Assembly: GCF_910589235.1 (NCBI RefSeq)
Contig: NC_060963.1
Span: 991,001-1,055,000, forward strand
DNA: 64,000 nucleotides
Direction of reading: 5' to 3'
Origin: Vespa crabro
Taxonomy: Eukaryota > Arthropoda > Insecta > Hymenoptera > Vespidae
Shown here: piece by piece, positions 38,711 through 52,055 of the stretch
How the letters are laid out: each line of letters starts with the position of its first letter
How positions within the stretch are numbered: the first letter of the stretch is position 1
Program-made: the position numbers and the translations under genes
Notes under the pieces: model-generated
Seen by the model: only the letters and a program-made list of their open reading frames with translations
Databases searched by the model: none
Told to the model about the DNA's origin: nothing

Positions 38711-40454
38711 ATATTAAATTTTTAAATATTTTTTTATATTTCAGGATCTGAAGACTGATAAAGATGAAGAATATTGTAGGAAAATAAATGAAGTTTTAAA
38801 TAATCCACCTACTCCTGGTTCTCAAAGAAGCGGCAATGCAAATCCAGATGGAGATTTTCATAATCTATTAAATAATATGTCTCAACAGCAATTAATGCAA
38901 TTGTTCGGTGGTGTTGGACAAATTGGACTGGGCAGCTTATTGGGAACTATGAGCAGGCCTCATGGTATCCAAAGTACTAGAGCGTCTACTACAACTGCAT
39001 CATCACCAGTTACAACAAGTGTCGCCAGACCACCGGTATCTCAAACTCCAGCACCTTCTACCGTCACTGAAACTACGAAATCTTCCAGTGAGTAAAAATA
39101 TGATTTAGTTAAAATAGGTTCACAACATTGGAAATTATAATTTAGGTAATAATAAATCATCACCAAGAACAACAGCACCATCTACACCTGTGACTACTTC
39201 AGGTTCTAACAATAGAATTCAATTGAGTGACCTACAAAGTTTCCTCTCAGAAATTCCAACACCAGCTGGAGCAGAAGCTGTTGTTCAGGTAATATCATAT
39301 TTTTCTTTATCAGCTTGATTATTACATATCTTTGTGTGTGACTTGCATATTTAGTCAAAGATTATCTGATATTTTTTTTAAGTACCTGTTTTGTAATCTG
39401 TCTTATACATGACATATTATTGTAGATTTTATTAAGTTTTGCACAAATTTTATGTTTGGTAAAAAATTTGAAATTTATTCTTTGACAAAATATGTAGAAA
39501 TATATTATGTTAGATGTAAAGATATTATGAAAAATATATTTATATTTTCAGGCACATAGATAGGTGTACAAAATTAATTATTCTTTATTAATGTGGTGAT
39601 ATCGTTATTAAGAATGTGTTTACAAAGCTTTACGTGCTCCTAGATAGAAATTTTTATATATGGACGTTTTAGATGATTCATCTGAAAGGAGTTATCTATC
39701 TTGATACTAATTATATCTATTTTACAGCTCTATCACTATCAGGGATGTGCCATTCTTGATAATACAACCTGTTTAACAAGTACAATTTATTTTGCATTTT
39801 GAAAATCTTGAATATTTTTTTCCTATTAATCGATTAAAACGATATAAAAGTTTTTTTTTTTTTTTCTTTGTTTCTTTTTTTGTTGTAAATTTTTCAAAGA
39901 GAACTAATGATATTTAAATCTAGGAGTGTAAAGTTAATGTAAAATTATATACATAGTGTGTAGTGGTACAGTGATATTTCACGTTTTTGTTATTAACTAG
40001 TTTAGATACTATATTTGTCAGTTCATATTTGTCTGCGGATAATACTATTAACAGTCATATGACTGTGCATAGAAGCCAACGTGCGATACAATTTTACAGA
40101 ATGCTGCTCACGTCTGTCAAGACTTTGTAAGGCTTTAATAATCTATGAGAGACACACTGTCTAACCACTTTAGTATCAATATTGTTTAGTTCAACGTTTT
40201 GGTCCGTTTACATTGATATTATTCAAAGAAATTTGCAAAGTGAATGGTGCTTTATACGTTATATATTAGTGTTACTTTGATACCTTTGGTCTGTGATGTG
40301 AAGTTACTATCAAGTTTACTTCAATTGCTCAATGATCGCAGTGTTTTCTTAAAATTATAAAATTAACATTATACAAAGTTTGGTTTATGGGTTATTGTAA
40401 AATTTCTTCATGTCGGAGAACTTACGGTATCGCCTATAACTAGGTCACTATATA

Positions 40455-40500
<46 letters not shown>

Positions 40501-41121
40501 TATATATAGATATATATAGATATATATATATATATTGAGGAAATAAAGAAAAAAAAAGAAAAAAAAAATAAGAAAAAGTAGGACGTCGGTATGGTATTTT
40601 CTTTATTTAATACAATTCTGCATATGAACTTTTCCTGGCTGTCGGAGACACTGGCTCTGTTGAGCAGTTGGGGGAATTTCTCTGGGATTATTTGTTGCTT
40701 TCGTTCAGCTACAGCACGGCTTATTATCCAGCAGAGGGGCATAGCGACAGAGCTGACGAATGTCATCTCAACGACGATTACGACAACGGAATCTCTGGAA
40801 CGTGCTATTTCCGCACACTTACCACCTGGAGACAACCTGTGTACCACGCTATCGTCTCCCCAGTTCTCCCAGGCGCTATCAATGTTCTGGTCTGCTTTGC
40901 AGTCGGGCCAGACGGGCCCAGTCATCCGTCAATTTGGCTTGGGAACTGATGCGATCAATGCAGCCACCAGCGGTAACATCGAAGAGTTCGTCACCGCTTT
41001 GGAGACAGAAGCCAAGAGCGGACAAGGACAAGCGCAACAAGGACAAGAAGAGAAGAAACGATCGCCAGGCGATAGTCCTGGCAAGAAGGAAGACGATGAC
41101 GACGGCATGCCTTTGGATTAA
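38201..41121 (+). CDS. ADRM1: ADRM1/Rpn13, proteasomal ubiquitin receptor
   Basis: Five coding exons, 38201-38401, 38514-38630, 38745-39087, 39146-39288 and 40735-41121, join in phases 0, 0, 1 and 0 to give about 396 aa. Rpn13 sits on the 19S proteasome base, captures ubiquitin chains and recruits and activates the deubiquitinase UCH37. The N-terminal Pru domain (about 16-130) is clear: NLVEFKAGKM, HFCWKDRTTG, DLIIFPDDCEF and FFFWLQ. A Ser/Thr/Pro-rich linker follows. The C-terminal DEUBAD domain (about 270-370, with SPQFSQALSMF and a GPVIRQFGL block) ends in a KEKE-like acidic tail, DDDDGMPLD, matching the family's usual ending. Length is close to the human protein. The last intron is 1446 bp and ends in a CAGCAG tandem acceptor, so one Gln may be optional. 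The start is the first ATG of the exon. Confidence 0.93.
40456..40537. repeat. (TA)n repeat in the last ADRM1 intron
   Basis: A TA run interrupted by GATATATA-type variants lies about 200 bp upstream of the final ADRM1 exon. An A-rich stretch follows it. Confidence 0.85.
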
Positions 41122-41289
41122 ACCATAAGAATTTCTTTTCCTTTTTCTTTATGTTCTTTATTTTTTTTTTCCTTTTCTTATTTTTTTTTCTTTCTTTTTT
41201 TTTTTTTTTTTTTTTTATAAATATATATAAACGTAATTCATGATTCAGAAATTTGATATATATTATGTACGTATTAATCGACTATGTAT

Positions 41290-41295
41290 AATAAA
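41290..41295 (+). terminator. Poly(A) signal of ADRM1
   Basis: AATAAA 169 bp past the ADRM1 stop codon, after T-rich sequence. It is the first canonical hexamer downstream. Confidence 0.6.
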
Positions 41296-41299
41296 CGTT

Positions 41300-42500
41300 T
41301 CTCCAATGATTACGTTTCATTATATTTTGAGATATTTAAAAGAAATTATTTGATTTTTAAACATAACGTTTATTTATACGAATTGTTTGCACTAACAAAA
41401 CGTTTAATTACTCTTTACTGCTTCTTTTTTTTCCCCCTAAAAATATAAACGTTTAATAAATAGTTCAACTTAATTAATATTATCCTATTATATTTCATCG
41501 TCATTAAGAATATGTATATTTACAATTTAATAATCAATAAAGTGCAAATATTTCATTATTATTGATGCGTTTTCCATGGAGAGGGGGAGGACATATACCG
41601 GAGAAACATGCTTAGCGCGTCAATTACCATTTATTAATTTTCGCATAAGGATTGTCGCATTTAAAATGAATTGATTTTAAAGGCGGGAAAATGTTGACCA
41701 ATGAAATACCTTCGATTAATGCGCACAACAACGTTATTGGTCACATGTTACAATCGATATATGATATCATTTATCGTTTTTACGATCGTATTATACTTTG
41801 ACCGCGGATACATACGTTTTTTTAAAGGTTAGGTTTCTCTTTCTCTTTAATCTTTAATCAATAATTTAATATCAAGGAAAGTTTTATAATCGTATATATC
41901 ACGAAAGAGATTAATTTCAATGTTTTGTAACATGTCGTAAGACACCGCGTGCGTCGTATAAATTGTGCGCATGTAATTCAGCAAACTGCTTCATTGGTCA
42001 GTCGATTATATCATTGCTCAGTATCGGATCAATATAAGGTACTAGACAAAGTCGATTAATTCAAATTTATTTCACCTATCTTTTATTTAAGATATATGCA
42101 AATATTGCACGTCATATTGCGCGGAACACTCGTTATTACGATAAACGCATTATATATAATACTAAACGATTGCGCATGAATCCCGTCATTATTTCAAATT
42201 CATTAGTATAAAGCGAGTTCGTCACATTAAAAATAATTCTTATTTGTACAAGAAATACAAACTGACGAATTAAAAAGATTCTATAACAATTTGTGTCATT
42301 GGTGTCATTCGATGAATCGTGATTAGAATGACGAATTTCATATGTACGATCAAATGATACTACATTTAAAAAAAAAAATATTAAGTAGTGAAATAATATC
42401 ATGTCGATATACAAGATATATTCACACATATATACGTGTTGTGTATCTGTGTAGTATGTGTATAGAGGATATATAAGAGGAATATAAAATCTGTGACAGA
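41300..42500. other. Intergenic DNA after ADRM1
   Basis: AT-rich with no coding frame of note. Several ATTGG (CCAAT-type) words occur between 41700 and 42010, which could belong to the upstream part of the CpG-rich region that follows. Confidence 0.5.
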
Positions 42501-43583
42501 GATAGGATCAAAAAAAGAGAGGAGTGTATGGCGGCACTCGGAAGTAGGTTCGAAAGGTTGAGCGCGCATCGGTCGGCGGCGAGCGCGACGAGAACACGTC
42601 GTCGGTCTTCGTCTCTCGCTACGGTGTTTGTAAACAAGCGGCGCCCTAGTAACAAAAACGATAGCGTAGGGGGACGTCGTAAGGGGTACGTTCCTGAGGG
42701 GTCGGCGCACGCGCAATACCGTTCGAATCGAACAAGTAGCGTGGTGGGGGATCCCCTACTCGCGAATGTTGATCGCCGAAGCGTTCGGCGAATTTCACTA
42801 AAAACTCTCGCGTCGAATTTACGTCGGAATTGTGCGCGTCTCTTGGCCCTGTCGACGATCGCTCGTCCAGCCGGATTTCTCGCTTATTTCGTTAGAGTCG
42901 TGTCGCGTTGTCGCGGCCCTGTGTCACGCTGTGTAACAGAGGGAAACGGATACCCCGCTATAATGGCATTGTTGTGATAGCGCCACTCTCTAGATATCTA
43001 GATATATATACATAGGTAGGTGTTAGTAGTGGGTTATAGAGGATAGAGGTGGTAGTCGAGGGTAGGAAGGCTGGCCTGGCGGGAGAGACGAAGGAACCGC
43101 GACCGAAGACGTGGGTTCACTTCATCTCTTTCTCTCTCACTGCTCTCTCTCTCTCTCTCTCTCTTTCTTTCTCTTTCTGCAGCTCCGTCTATGTGCGTGC
43201 CGAGTAAGCGAGTTAACCGAGAGCAAAAGATGGAGAGAGAGAGAGAGAGAAGACGCGCGCGCGCGCGCGAGTGAACGAGCGGCACCGGACCACGTAGCAG
43301 GCGCGCGCGCGCGTGCTTTCTTCCGCGCGCACACATTTACACACGTGGATACACATACGAACGAACATGTACATATATACAGACGCGCGCATACGTCGCG
43401 TAGAATAGCAACCTTGACACTTGGTGATCGTTTTTGGCGGCCCCGTGCCGCTCTTCTCGACCATCTCCCCCGTCATATTCCTCTCTCTCCTCTCCTCTCA
43501 TCTCTGTTTCTCTCTCGCGAAGGCCTCGCAAGTGAAAGTTGCCATTCTTTCTCTCCTTTTTCTTTCCCTTTTCCAGCTCTCCT

Positions 43584-43592
<9 letters not shown>

Positions 43593-43634
<42 letters not shown>
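43593..43634. repeat. (CT)n microsatellite
   Basis: A TC run of about 42 bp inside the CpG-rich, exon-like region upstream of AGO1. Confidence 0.9.
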
Positions 43635-43637
<3 letters not shown>

Positions 43638-44884
43638 GCACGCGCTCGATTTTTCTTTTCTTTTTCTTCTGTTCCATACGAAAAATAAAAATAAAAGAAA
43701 AAAATGAAAGGAAGTCTGGAGTGCCAAGTCGCTTTTGAGAAGAAAAGACGCGCGAAAAGGAACATCGTGTATATTGTGCGTGTATATTAACTACGTGGTT
43801 ACGTACACGCGACGAGAATCAACCGGATAATAAAGTTTCTGTCCTTGTTTAACTGAAACAATGTTTAGTTAAAATCCTTTTTCGTTTTGATGATTCAACG
43901 ATTGAATGAATTTTCGCGCGCTATCTCATCGGTCATTCTTTCTTTAATTCCCCATCAATATCGAGAAACGTGTCTTCTTTCACTGCCATCGGAGGTTATT
44001 AAACATCGTCTCGAGGATTGTTCGTTCGTGCCGGTCGATGGCCGTCGAAGAGAAGACGGCAACCAGCGTGAATCATCGTCGAGCGATTCGCGATACGTCG
44101 ACGGCCGCGCGACCGACCCACTTCTTGCCCTTTCCTCGGTTTCCCCGGAGTACGTCAACGACGACGACGACGGCGACGAAGAAAACTCCGTTTTTATTTT
44201 CTCGAAACACATACCGACACTTTATTTACGCTTTACGAATTAACTTTTCCCGATATTTTAATTTTTCTCGATCAGAAATGCCCAAGAACGATAGAGGGGA
44301 AATCATGACGGAGAACAAGGCGCGATTCGCCGTTCAAATAATCCCGATTTACGCGCCTTCAAAGTCGATCCGAATTTTACCGAGCTTTTTTAACGAGCGA
44401 TACCGAAGATGTACGAGTGAAGATAGAGAGAGAGAGAGAGAGAGAAAGTGGGGAGAGAGCTTTCTCGTCTCTCTTTTCTTCGATTATTCCTCTTCTCCTT
44501 CGCAACAGCATTCGCACGGTATCTTTCCTATCGAATAGATATCGGCCAATCGCGATGACGAGAGATAAACCGAAATCCCTGCACAATCTATTTCACGAAG
44601 GAAATCAAATCGGAATATTCGCGACATTCGCATTACTTTCTCTTTCGAAATTATCTTGGAAGAATTTTTTCACCGGATCTAATTCGTCAAGAGGAAAATA
44701 ATGTGCGGTTAAAAAATTAACGTTTAACCTAAAATCTCTATAATTACGTTTTCATTATATCGATCCGGCCAACTTTCTGTAATTTCTCTGCATTTCTCAG
44801 AGAATAATTCGATTTTTAATGCCGAAACGAAAATAAATTATTTTATAGATTATTTATGAGTTGCTCTTGACGATGATAGTAACG

Positions 44885-45043
<159 letters not shown>

Positions 45044-45437
45044 TTCGTTGAACGAATATCAGTCTCTGAATATCGCCTGGTACATTTTCCTCGCCTCGCC
45101 TCGCAAAAAAAAAGGGCAATGACAATCGATATTAAAACGGATAAGACAAAGGCGTGTGTTTTTCGATCGAATGCATCTCGTTCGAGCGGAAAAACGTGCC
45201 GAGTTGCTCTATATCATGGATCATTGAGAAAAGCAAACAAATCTCAATGATACCTCTTTCTTCTATTGGCTCGTTCTCGTTCATTTATCGTAATCATTTT
45301 TAACTTCGGTATCTTTCATCGATTCTATTCGATTCGATTTGTCGATTGTTGTTCCAATAATATTTTAGAGAATGAAAAAGACAAAAAGAGAAAAAAGAAA
45401 AACGTTTCTTTGTAACCAAAGCAAGAGATATGCTTTG

Positions 45438-45438
<1 letters not shown>

Positions 45439-45491
<53 letters not shown>
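45439..45491. repeat. (TA)n microsatellite
   Basis: A pure TA run of about 52 bp that sits just upstream of the pyrimidine-rich acceptor-like tract ending at 45547. Confidence 0.9.
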
Positions 45492-45496
<5 letters not shown>

Positions 45497-45917
45497 TCCT
45501 TTTTTCTTTTCTTTTTTTCCTTTATCCCCTTTCCCTTTTTTTTGCAGCCTACGAAGCGCTCGGCAGGGAGGAGTGAAGGTGGAGGAGGGAAAAGGCGCGA
45601 TAAAGAAGGAAAATATATATGTCAGAATGGAACAGAGTGAGAAAGAAGACACGTAGAGGATCCGGAAGAGTGGAGGCTCGCTAGCTCGCGCGCGCTCGAA
45701 CCTCCGTTCATTCACGGTCAGAACGACGTACACTGTCGTTGCTGTTGCTGCTGCTATACTGCTGATCGTCGTTGTCCGTCGTCGTCGTTGTCAATTTTGT
45801 CGTCGTATCCCTCTTGTGTCGTTCAGTGCCACATCAAAGTTTACCATCATCGTCACGCGTGGCAACGTTTGCGCGACGAACAGTGCTAGAAGATAATTTC
45901 CTTCTTTTTCTCTTTTC

Positions 45918-45959
<42 letters not shown>

Positions 45960-46103
45960 ATCTATCTATCTCTCTTTCCCTCTTTTCCTCTCTCTTTTTT
46001 CTTTTTCTTTCGCCAGTGAATCATACGTTTTCTCGCGAGTGCAACAATGTAGTTTACTTCCTCCGTTCTTCTCTTTCCCCCCTTCTTCCCTTAATTTTCT
46101 TCT

Positions 46104-46138
<35 letters not shown>

Positions 46139-46473
46139 TTTTTTCTCTCTCCCTTCCCCCCTCTCTCTATCTATCTCTCTTTCTCTCACTTAGTTTCAAG
46201 TGAAAAATCGAAAGAAAATGAAACTCGGCACGTGAAAGACCCGGCGAAAGAAGAAGGAGAAGGAAAAAAAAGACAGGATCTTATGAAAAGAAAAGAAAAA
46301 AAAAGAAAGAAAGAAAAAAGAATAAACGTGACCAAATTGTTGTTGGCGCGAACGCACCTGGTTCGATGTGCTTGTGTGTATTCTCCTACGAGTTATATCT
46401 ACGTCGAAGACGAACGCATTAGTTGTTTACGGGGGGAAAAAAAAAAAAAGAAGAAGAAGAAAATATATCAAAG

Positions 46474-49400
46474 GTGAGTTTGTATTTTTGTTAGATGATA
46501 ATTCGTTTTTTCTCTTTGTTTTTTTTCCCTTTTTTTTTTTTTTTTTTTATTATTCTTTCTTTCTCAGCCTTCACATTTACGTATCTTTTGATAATTATGT
46601 TTTTTATACATTGTATATTTTTACATTTTCAAAACAATGACAACTGTGTTATACTTGTTCGCGTTATCATTTATATTATATTTTCAAATGATAACGAAAG
46701 GAATCGTAATTCTACTAATAGTTTTTCTTTTGAACACCTGTGTGCGTAGTATTGTACGCATGATATCTATGTATGTATATATATATATGTATATGTATGA
46801 TTCTTCCTTTTTTGCTCTTTCAATGCATATCCGTTTCTTTCTTGCGACTTCAAATATAGGTTATAATATTATTGCCAGTTGTATCAAGAGAACGTTATTT
46901 CTTATTCGAGATCATTCCGCCGTAATGTGTGCATCGGGAATATATCTTCGATGTGCTGCTTTAAGTTCCAAAGATTTTGTATATAGTGTAGAAAAGATGT
47001 ATATATATATGTATATATATACGTTAAGATATATATAATATACGTTTCGAAGGTTCGACGAAATGATGAAAATTATTGGTTATCGAATGAGAAGTCCCTT
47101 TCTTCTTCGTTCTTTTATGATTATTTTTTCTTTCCTATGGTCTCGAAAATTATTCAAGACACGCGAGAAAATTCGAAACTCGATGTTTGCAAATTTCCTT
47201 TTTGGTAATTGAGGATCCTGAAGATAAAGTGTTTTTGTTCGATGAGAAAACCACTAACAATTAATTGGTATCTCCTTTGTCCAAGGATCGATTTTAACGT
47301 ATACCACAAAGCTATTAAAGAAAATAAGAACACTTTTGTAAAACGCAACAGGGCTTCACGAATCTTAATGTGTGTGCGCATGTATAAGTATATTTATATT
47401 ATACATACATATTTACATCCTATTACGCACGTACTTTTATGCGTTCATTGTGTTCAGTTTGCCATGGTTTCTCCGTCATATCCGTTAAAATAGTATTCGC
47501 GTTATATTTTTTTCATATTGTTCCCACGTTTTTTTTTTTTTTTTTTTTTTTTACTATAAAGAAACTCATACATGATCACATATTCCGAAATATCAAAAAT
47601 TTTTGAATTTGAATTCGATTGCATGCAAGTTAGATCGATACAACTTCGAATCGATATCGTCGATTATCAAAATAATCGGTCATACGTTTGAATGAATACG
47701 AATCGACAAAAAAAATAAATCTCTACAATTGCCTGTGCGTGCCTCTTTAAAAATCGTATTAATCGTATTTTCCTGTTAAACTTGCTGATACTCGAATAAT
47801 AACGATTAAATTAATTTTTAATGAATCAATAAAAATTTTAATATATACATGATCGATAAATACTATGTCGCTTTTGTGAATTTATTTTACGAGTAGAACC
47901 CTCGGTAGCTCCATTAAAATATTCTTAGCCATGCTAATTAACGATAAATTTATTGAATATTTTCGTGTTATTTCGTCATTCTAAAGGCACTTCAAAATCA
48001 TTATGTTCTCTTTCCTATTAATTTTCAACTATATTTTTGAGGTTATTATATCGCACGTGTTGTTTGCTATTAGTTAAACAAAAAAAAAAAAAATTTCTTT
48101 CTTTTTTTCTTTTCTTTTTTTCTTTTTGTGTGTAAATACCTTTGTCTTCCTTAATGAAGAATGACCACGAATCTTCCACGAAGAATAGTAATAAATATCT
48201 TGATATGTATAACCTGTACGAGATGTATATGTAGTTCTTATTCATACGCGTTTACGATGGTCTCACATGAGCACAATTTCAAAGGTCGAAAGAAAAGAAA
48301 AGAAAAGAAGAGGAAAGGGGTAATTGAAAAATCTTAAATAGAAAGAATTGTTAATCGATCGCGAAACTTTCGAAACCGTCCTCGTCTTTTTCTTATAATA
48401 TTGAAATTAAGGAGAGATTAAAGTTACTCGTTAAATACACGTGCTCTCTCTCTCTTTTCTCTCAGCCCTTTGGAGTGTCGCGTTTCTTCCCCATCAGATG
48501 TCAGCACAACTAGACAACACTCTTCCTTATATACCACTTACTTTACCCTAATACTTACAAGCAGCTTTTGTTTTCTTTATTTCTATGAAATTATTCAATA
48601 AGAATTTCATTATGATCTTTGATTCATATTTCACATCTTCTTTTTTTTTCTTTCTTTTTTTTTTTTCCTACATTAAAATGACCATCTTACACATTATAAT
48701 TTTACGGAATGTAAAAATTGTTCACATTATTTACGTTATTATTTAAAATGTTAAATCGTTGCGAATGAAATGTTTTTTAAAAAAATTTCAAAAGATATTA
48801 ATGGAACGTCGATTTTGATTCGAGTGGTATAATAATAAAGGAGATGTATCGGAACGATGCGATGTGCGCGCATGCGTGACGAAAAAGATGGGGGTAGGGG
48901 AAAAGAAATCAAATTGAGATCTATAATAGCATTGTAACACAATAGATACATAATTAGGAAAACAATTAAAGGGACAGTTATTATTATCTTATTGTTCTAA
49001 TTTAAAATCAATCAATTGTAATATCTAAGTTTTAATATTTTATCATTCTATTTTTGTATACTACTTTGTTACATTTTTTTATAAAGATGTTATAAAATTT
49101 TTTTTGTTAAAAATGAATCAAGAAAATTTGATCTTTTTAATTTTAATGATGGCATTAGATAAAATCTATTACCTTATAACAAAAGTCTAATTAGTTTGTT
49201 GTAAAATATATATTGCTTCAATATTTATATGACAAAGGCTATGTTTCTTTTTTTCTTATAAGATTACAGTAGATATATATAATTACATTAGGATAGTATT
49301 GAATTATTGATCCTTATGGTATATAATTCAAAAAGTTCTTAGATGATAAAGTAGAGAAATGAGTAAAGTAATGTAATGTTTCTTCAACATAATTTTAATC

Positions 49401-49480
49401 TTTGAATAATTGAAGCAAAATGACAAAAGAGTATGAAAACATTTTTCAATCTTTATAAATACATATTCTGGTGCTACATA
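46474..49480. other. Gene-free AT-rich stretch
   Basis: No supported gene or RNA. The DNA is AT-rich with T runs (for example about 47529-47552) and short TA tracts near 46770-47040. If the donor at 46474 is real, this is the start of an intron running toward AGO1. Confidence 0.5.
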
Positions 49481-49565
49481 TTTGTTTATTTATGTTACAT
49501 ATTTATGAAAGCATGAATAAGAATTAGCATTATATTAGAATAAATAACATTATATTATGATGAAT

Positions 49566-49757
49566 TTAGTCGACTGGATGTAATGTAATAAATCTGGAAA
49601 GTATAAAAGCAACTAGAAAAGTGCCTGCTATGAAACAAGCAACGAATGTATACCATGTTTCTTCATCAAAGAGATCAGTAAAAGCTGGTATTTTATTATA
49701 AAGGGTATCGATTAGTTTCATGTTATAATTTTTGCTAGTGGAAGCATGGTTTGCCAT
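49566..49757 (-). CDS. Unassigned 63-aa single-pass membrane protein
   Basis: This is a single-exon frame of 63 aa with a good start context (TTTCACCATGG) and a possible poly(A) signal downstream (TTTATT on plus at 49485-49490). The first 35 residues are polar. One hydrophobic helix spans about 36-57 (WYTFVACFIAGTFLVAFILSRF), and a short HPVD tail ends the protein. The sequence is of ordinary complexity, unlike the compositional frames elsewhere in the window, so it looks like a real small protein. I do not recognise the family. Size and layout resemble the small integral membrane proteins of ER or mitochondria, but no function can be given. It lies about 570 bp past the end of MRPL53 on the same strand. 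Confidence 0.6.
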   Translation of the reverse strand: MANHASTSKNYNMKLIDTLYNKIPAFTDLFDEETWYTFVACFIAGTFLVAFILSRFITLHPVD

Positions 49758-50220
49758 GGTGAAAATGTTTTTTCTTTATAATACTTTATATTAATATGAA
49801 ATAGATGGATGTGTTGCAGTTTCAATAGAATATCTTTAATATAATTAATAAGTAAGAATTATAAAGTAATTTTCCTTTATCTTATGCAAGATATTATACA
49901 CCAAGATGTAAGAAATAGAGAAGCTTTAACTTTTAATTTCTACAAAATTTTTTATAATATTGCAAGTAAATAGTCTTTATAATGAAGCTACTTAATCTTT
50001 TATATATTCAACTTTATATATTTTATATTAAATAAGATATTAAGAATAATAAATTCAAAATCCTTTGCAGTAAATACACTGTTACTATTTCTCTTATGAA
50101 TTGACAATGTAGGTTGTTTGACTTATTTTTGATTGTATGAAAGCAGAGAAAAATAGGATAAAATTTGATTGATGTATTAATGAAGTGATAATATTCCTTC
50201 TCCGCTTGTTTTTTCTTCTA

Positions 50221-50226
50221 TTTATT
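50221..50226 (-). terminator. Poly(A) signal of MRPL53
   Basis: TTTATT on plus, AATAAA on minus, about 100 bp past the MRPL53 stop codon. Confidence 0.5.
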
Positions 50227-50324
50227 TTATTTTCTAATTAAGCAGTTCTAAGATTTTTTCATAAAGTTTAAATATAATCAAATAATTTACAAGACTTCTG
50301 CAAATTTTCTCTATCTCTGCCAAA

Positions 50325-52055
50325 TTACAAAATTACATGCCTTCTTTTAGTAAATGGTTTTTGTTTTATTCTTTTCTTCTTTCTCTTCTTTTCTTTCTCC
50401 TCAAGCAGAAGTTGTTTAGGACTCTTTTCAGGAGGTGGAACTAAAGAACTGATGTGCTTATTGCAATATTGTAAGATATCCAGAGCAGTTAAATTTTTAC
50501 ACTTGAATATTACTTTGTTATTTGATACTGAAAATTATAGACAAGTTTATACACGACATTGATTATTTGTATTGAAAAGTAGAAATTATAATTTTACATA
50601 TTTTTGTTGAATACTCACCAAGATCAAATGTAACAATAGGCTCAGTACGATCGCAGACAATTTTTGTTTTTAATATGCAGAAAGGATTTGTTTTTAGAAT
50701 CCTCGGGGCTGATATATAGAAAAGAAACTTTCTGGAAAAGAAGAAAATTATTATTTTAATAGTTTATTCTTTATTTTAGTTATTAAAAATTATAATTATT
50801 AAAATTGAATACTCAAAATACGAAGAAAATGAAAACTAATATTGTAATTGGAAAGAAAGTATGCATACACATAAAAAAAATATTATGTTTCAGAAGCATC
50901 ATGGCTCAAATGGAGCAACAACTACCTATACCTATGCCGGATTTAAGTACTCTTCGTATAACAACTGCAGTTTCTATGCTTGGTAAAGCATATGGATGCG
51001 GACAGTGCAGTGGTAAGTTTAAAGATTTATATTAGACAGTCTTTAGATATTAAATGAGTATAGTTTTTAAGGAGTACATAACATTGTTATTTTATATAGT
51101 GTATTTAAAAATAAAAATAAATAATTATATAATGGCAAATGCAAATAAACAATTTTTATCTATTGAAATGAAAATAATAAAGTAATCATTTACAAGATTT
51201 GAATATTAGAAGTATCAATACAGATGACATACATACATACACAAAATGAATTTTGATAGCAAGTTGAAAAATGGAATGTTTCACTGTATACACATTTGTC
51301 TCTTCTTTTTTTTTCCCCCCCTTTTATTCTTTATACACGTAAGAATATTTACTATTATTTTTTAAGATTTTTATTCCCTTTTACGTTTCCATATATCATA
51401 TACCAGTAAACATTTGCACGATATTAGAGTGTTACTAAAAATAACGTTTCATCTGAAGTTCTATGCTGTCTATTCGGAAATTTTAATGCGCATGCGTGCG
51501 CTATCGACGTCATAGCAATCCATCTAATCTGAGAAGCATGTACTTATTTATCGAGTATACGGATATCTACATTTCTGCATACATGTACGCGTACGCGTAT
51601 ATGAAGAGTTAATGAATAAAAATCAATGTATAATTGATATGATACCATCGTTTCTTAATTTATGATCAATATCATTGACTATTAACGACTCGTGTTATAC
51701 ATCGATGAATAATCGATATATCGATTTCTAAAATTTTTCGAGATTACTCTAATTTTATTCTATAAATTATCGATCTCATAAATAAATTTTAAGTAGAGTT
51801 GTTGTACATAAATTATACATAGTAATGCAAAATAATTGGATCGAGGATTCTTATTACAGTGATAAAAAGAAAAAAAAAAGAAGAAGAAGAAAAATAAAGA
51901 TTTACTAACCTCGTTTCCGTAACATTCTCGTGAAAGGGATCAAACTGTACGATGATCCTATTGACTAATTTTAAATTAATTTCTTTCAATTGTTTAGCAA
52001 TAGCACTGATCACACCGCCAGAACGCGAACGCGATCCGCTAAAAGGAATCGACAT
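50325..52055 (-). CDS. MRPL53: Mitochondrial ribosomal protein L53
   Basis: Three exons, 52055-51910, 50731-50619 and 50527-50325, join in phases 2 and 1 to give 153 aa. MRPL53 is a protein of the mitochondrial large ribosomal subunit with a thioredoxin-like fold. Family hallmarks seen here are the RIIVQFDPFHENVTETR block at about 33-49, which runs directly into RKFL at the first splice, and the later ISAPRILKTNP and CDRTEPIVTFDL blocks. The C-terminus (about 120-153) is lysine/arginine-rich and longer than in the human protein. The basic tail could contact rRNA; that is inference. The first intron (1178 bp) contains a plus-strand exon-like segment. The start ATG is the first in the exon, and AGO1 begins about 1.3 kb away in the opposite direction. 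Confidence 0.88.
50894..51012 (+). other. Exon-like segment antisense inside MRPL53 intron 1
   Basis: A 119-bp segment is bounded by an acceptor-like ATGTTTCAG (ends 50893) and a consensus donor G/GTAAGT at 51012/51013. An ATG at 50901 opens a frame of normal amino-acid complexity: MAQMEQQLPIPMPDLSTLRI, then a Cys-containing end, GKAYGCGQCSG. The surrounding intron is AT-rich and noncoding. I do not recognise the protein and found no partner exon within 2 kb downstream. It may be a first coding exon of an unfinished gene model, a decayed gene fragment or chance. Confidence 0.35.

Noticed and set aside
42710..42745. GTTCGAATCGAAC resembling a tRNA T-loop
   Set aside because: No acceptor stem, D-arm or anticodon arm can be built around it; no tRNA was found in the window.
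43111..43707. 198-aa frame with His/Thr/Arg and Ser/Leu runs
   Set aside because: Opposite-strand frames of similar length overlap it, and most residues come from CT, GA and GC repeats.
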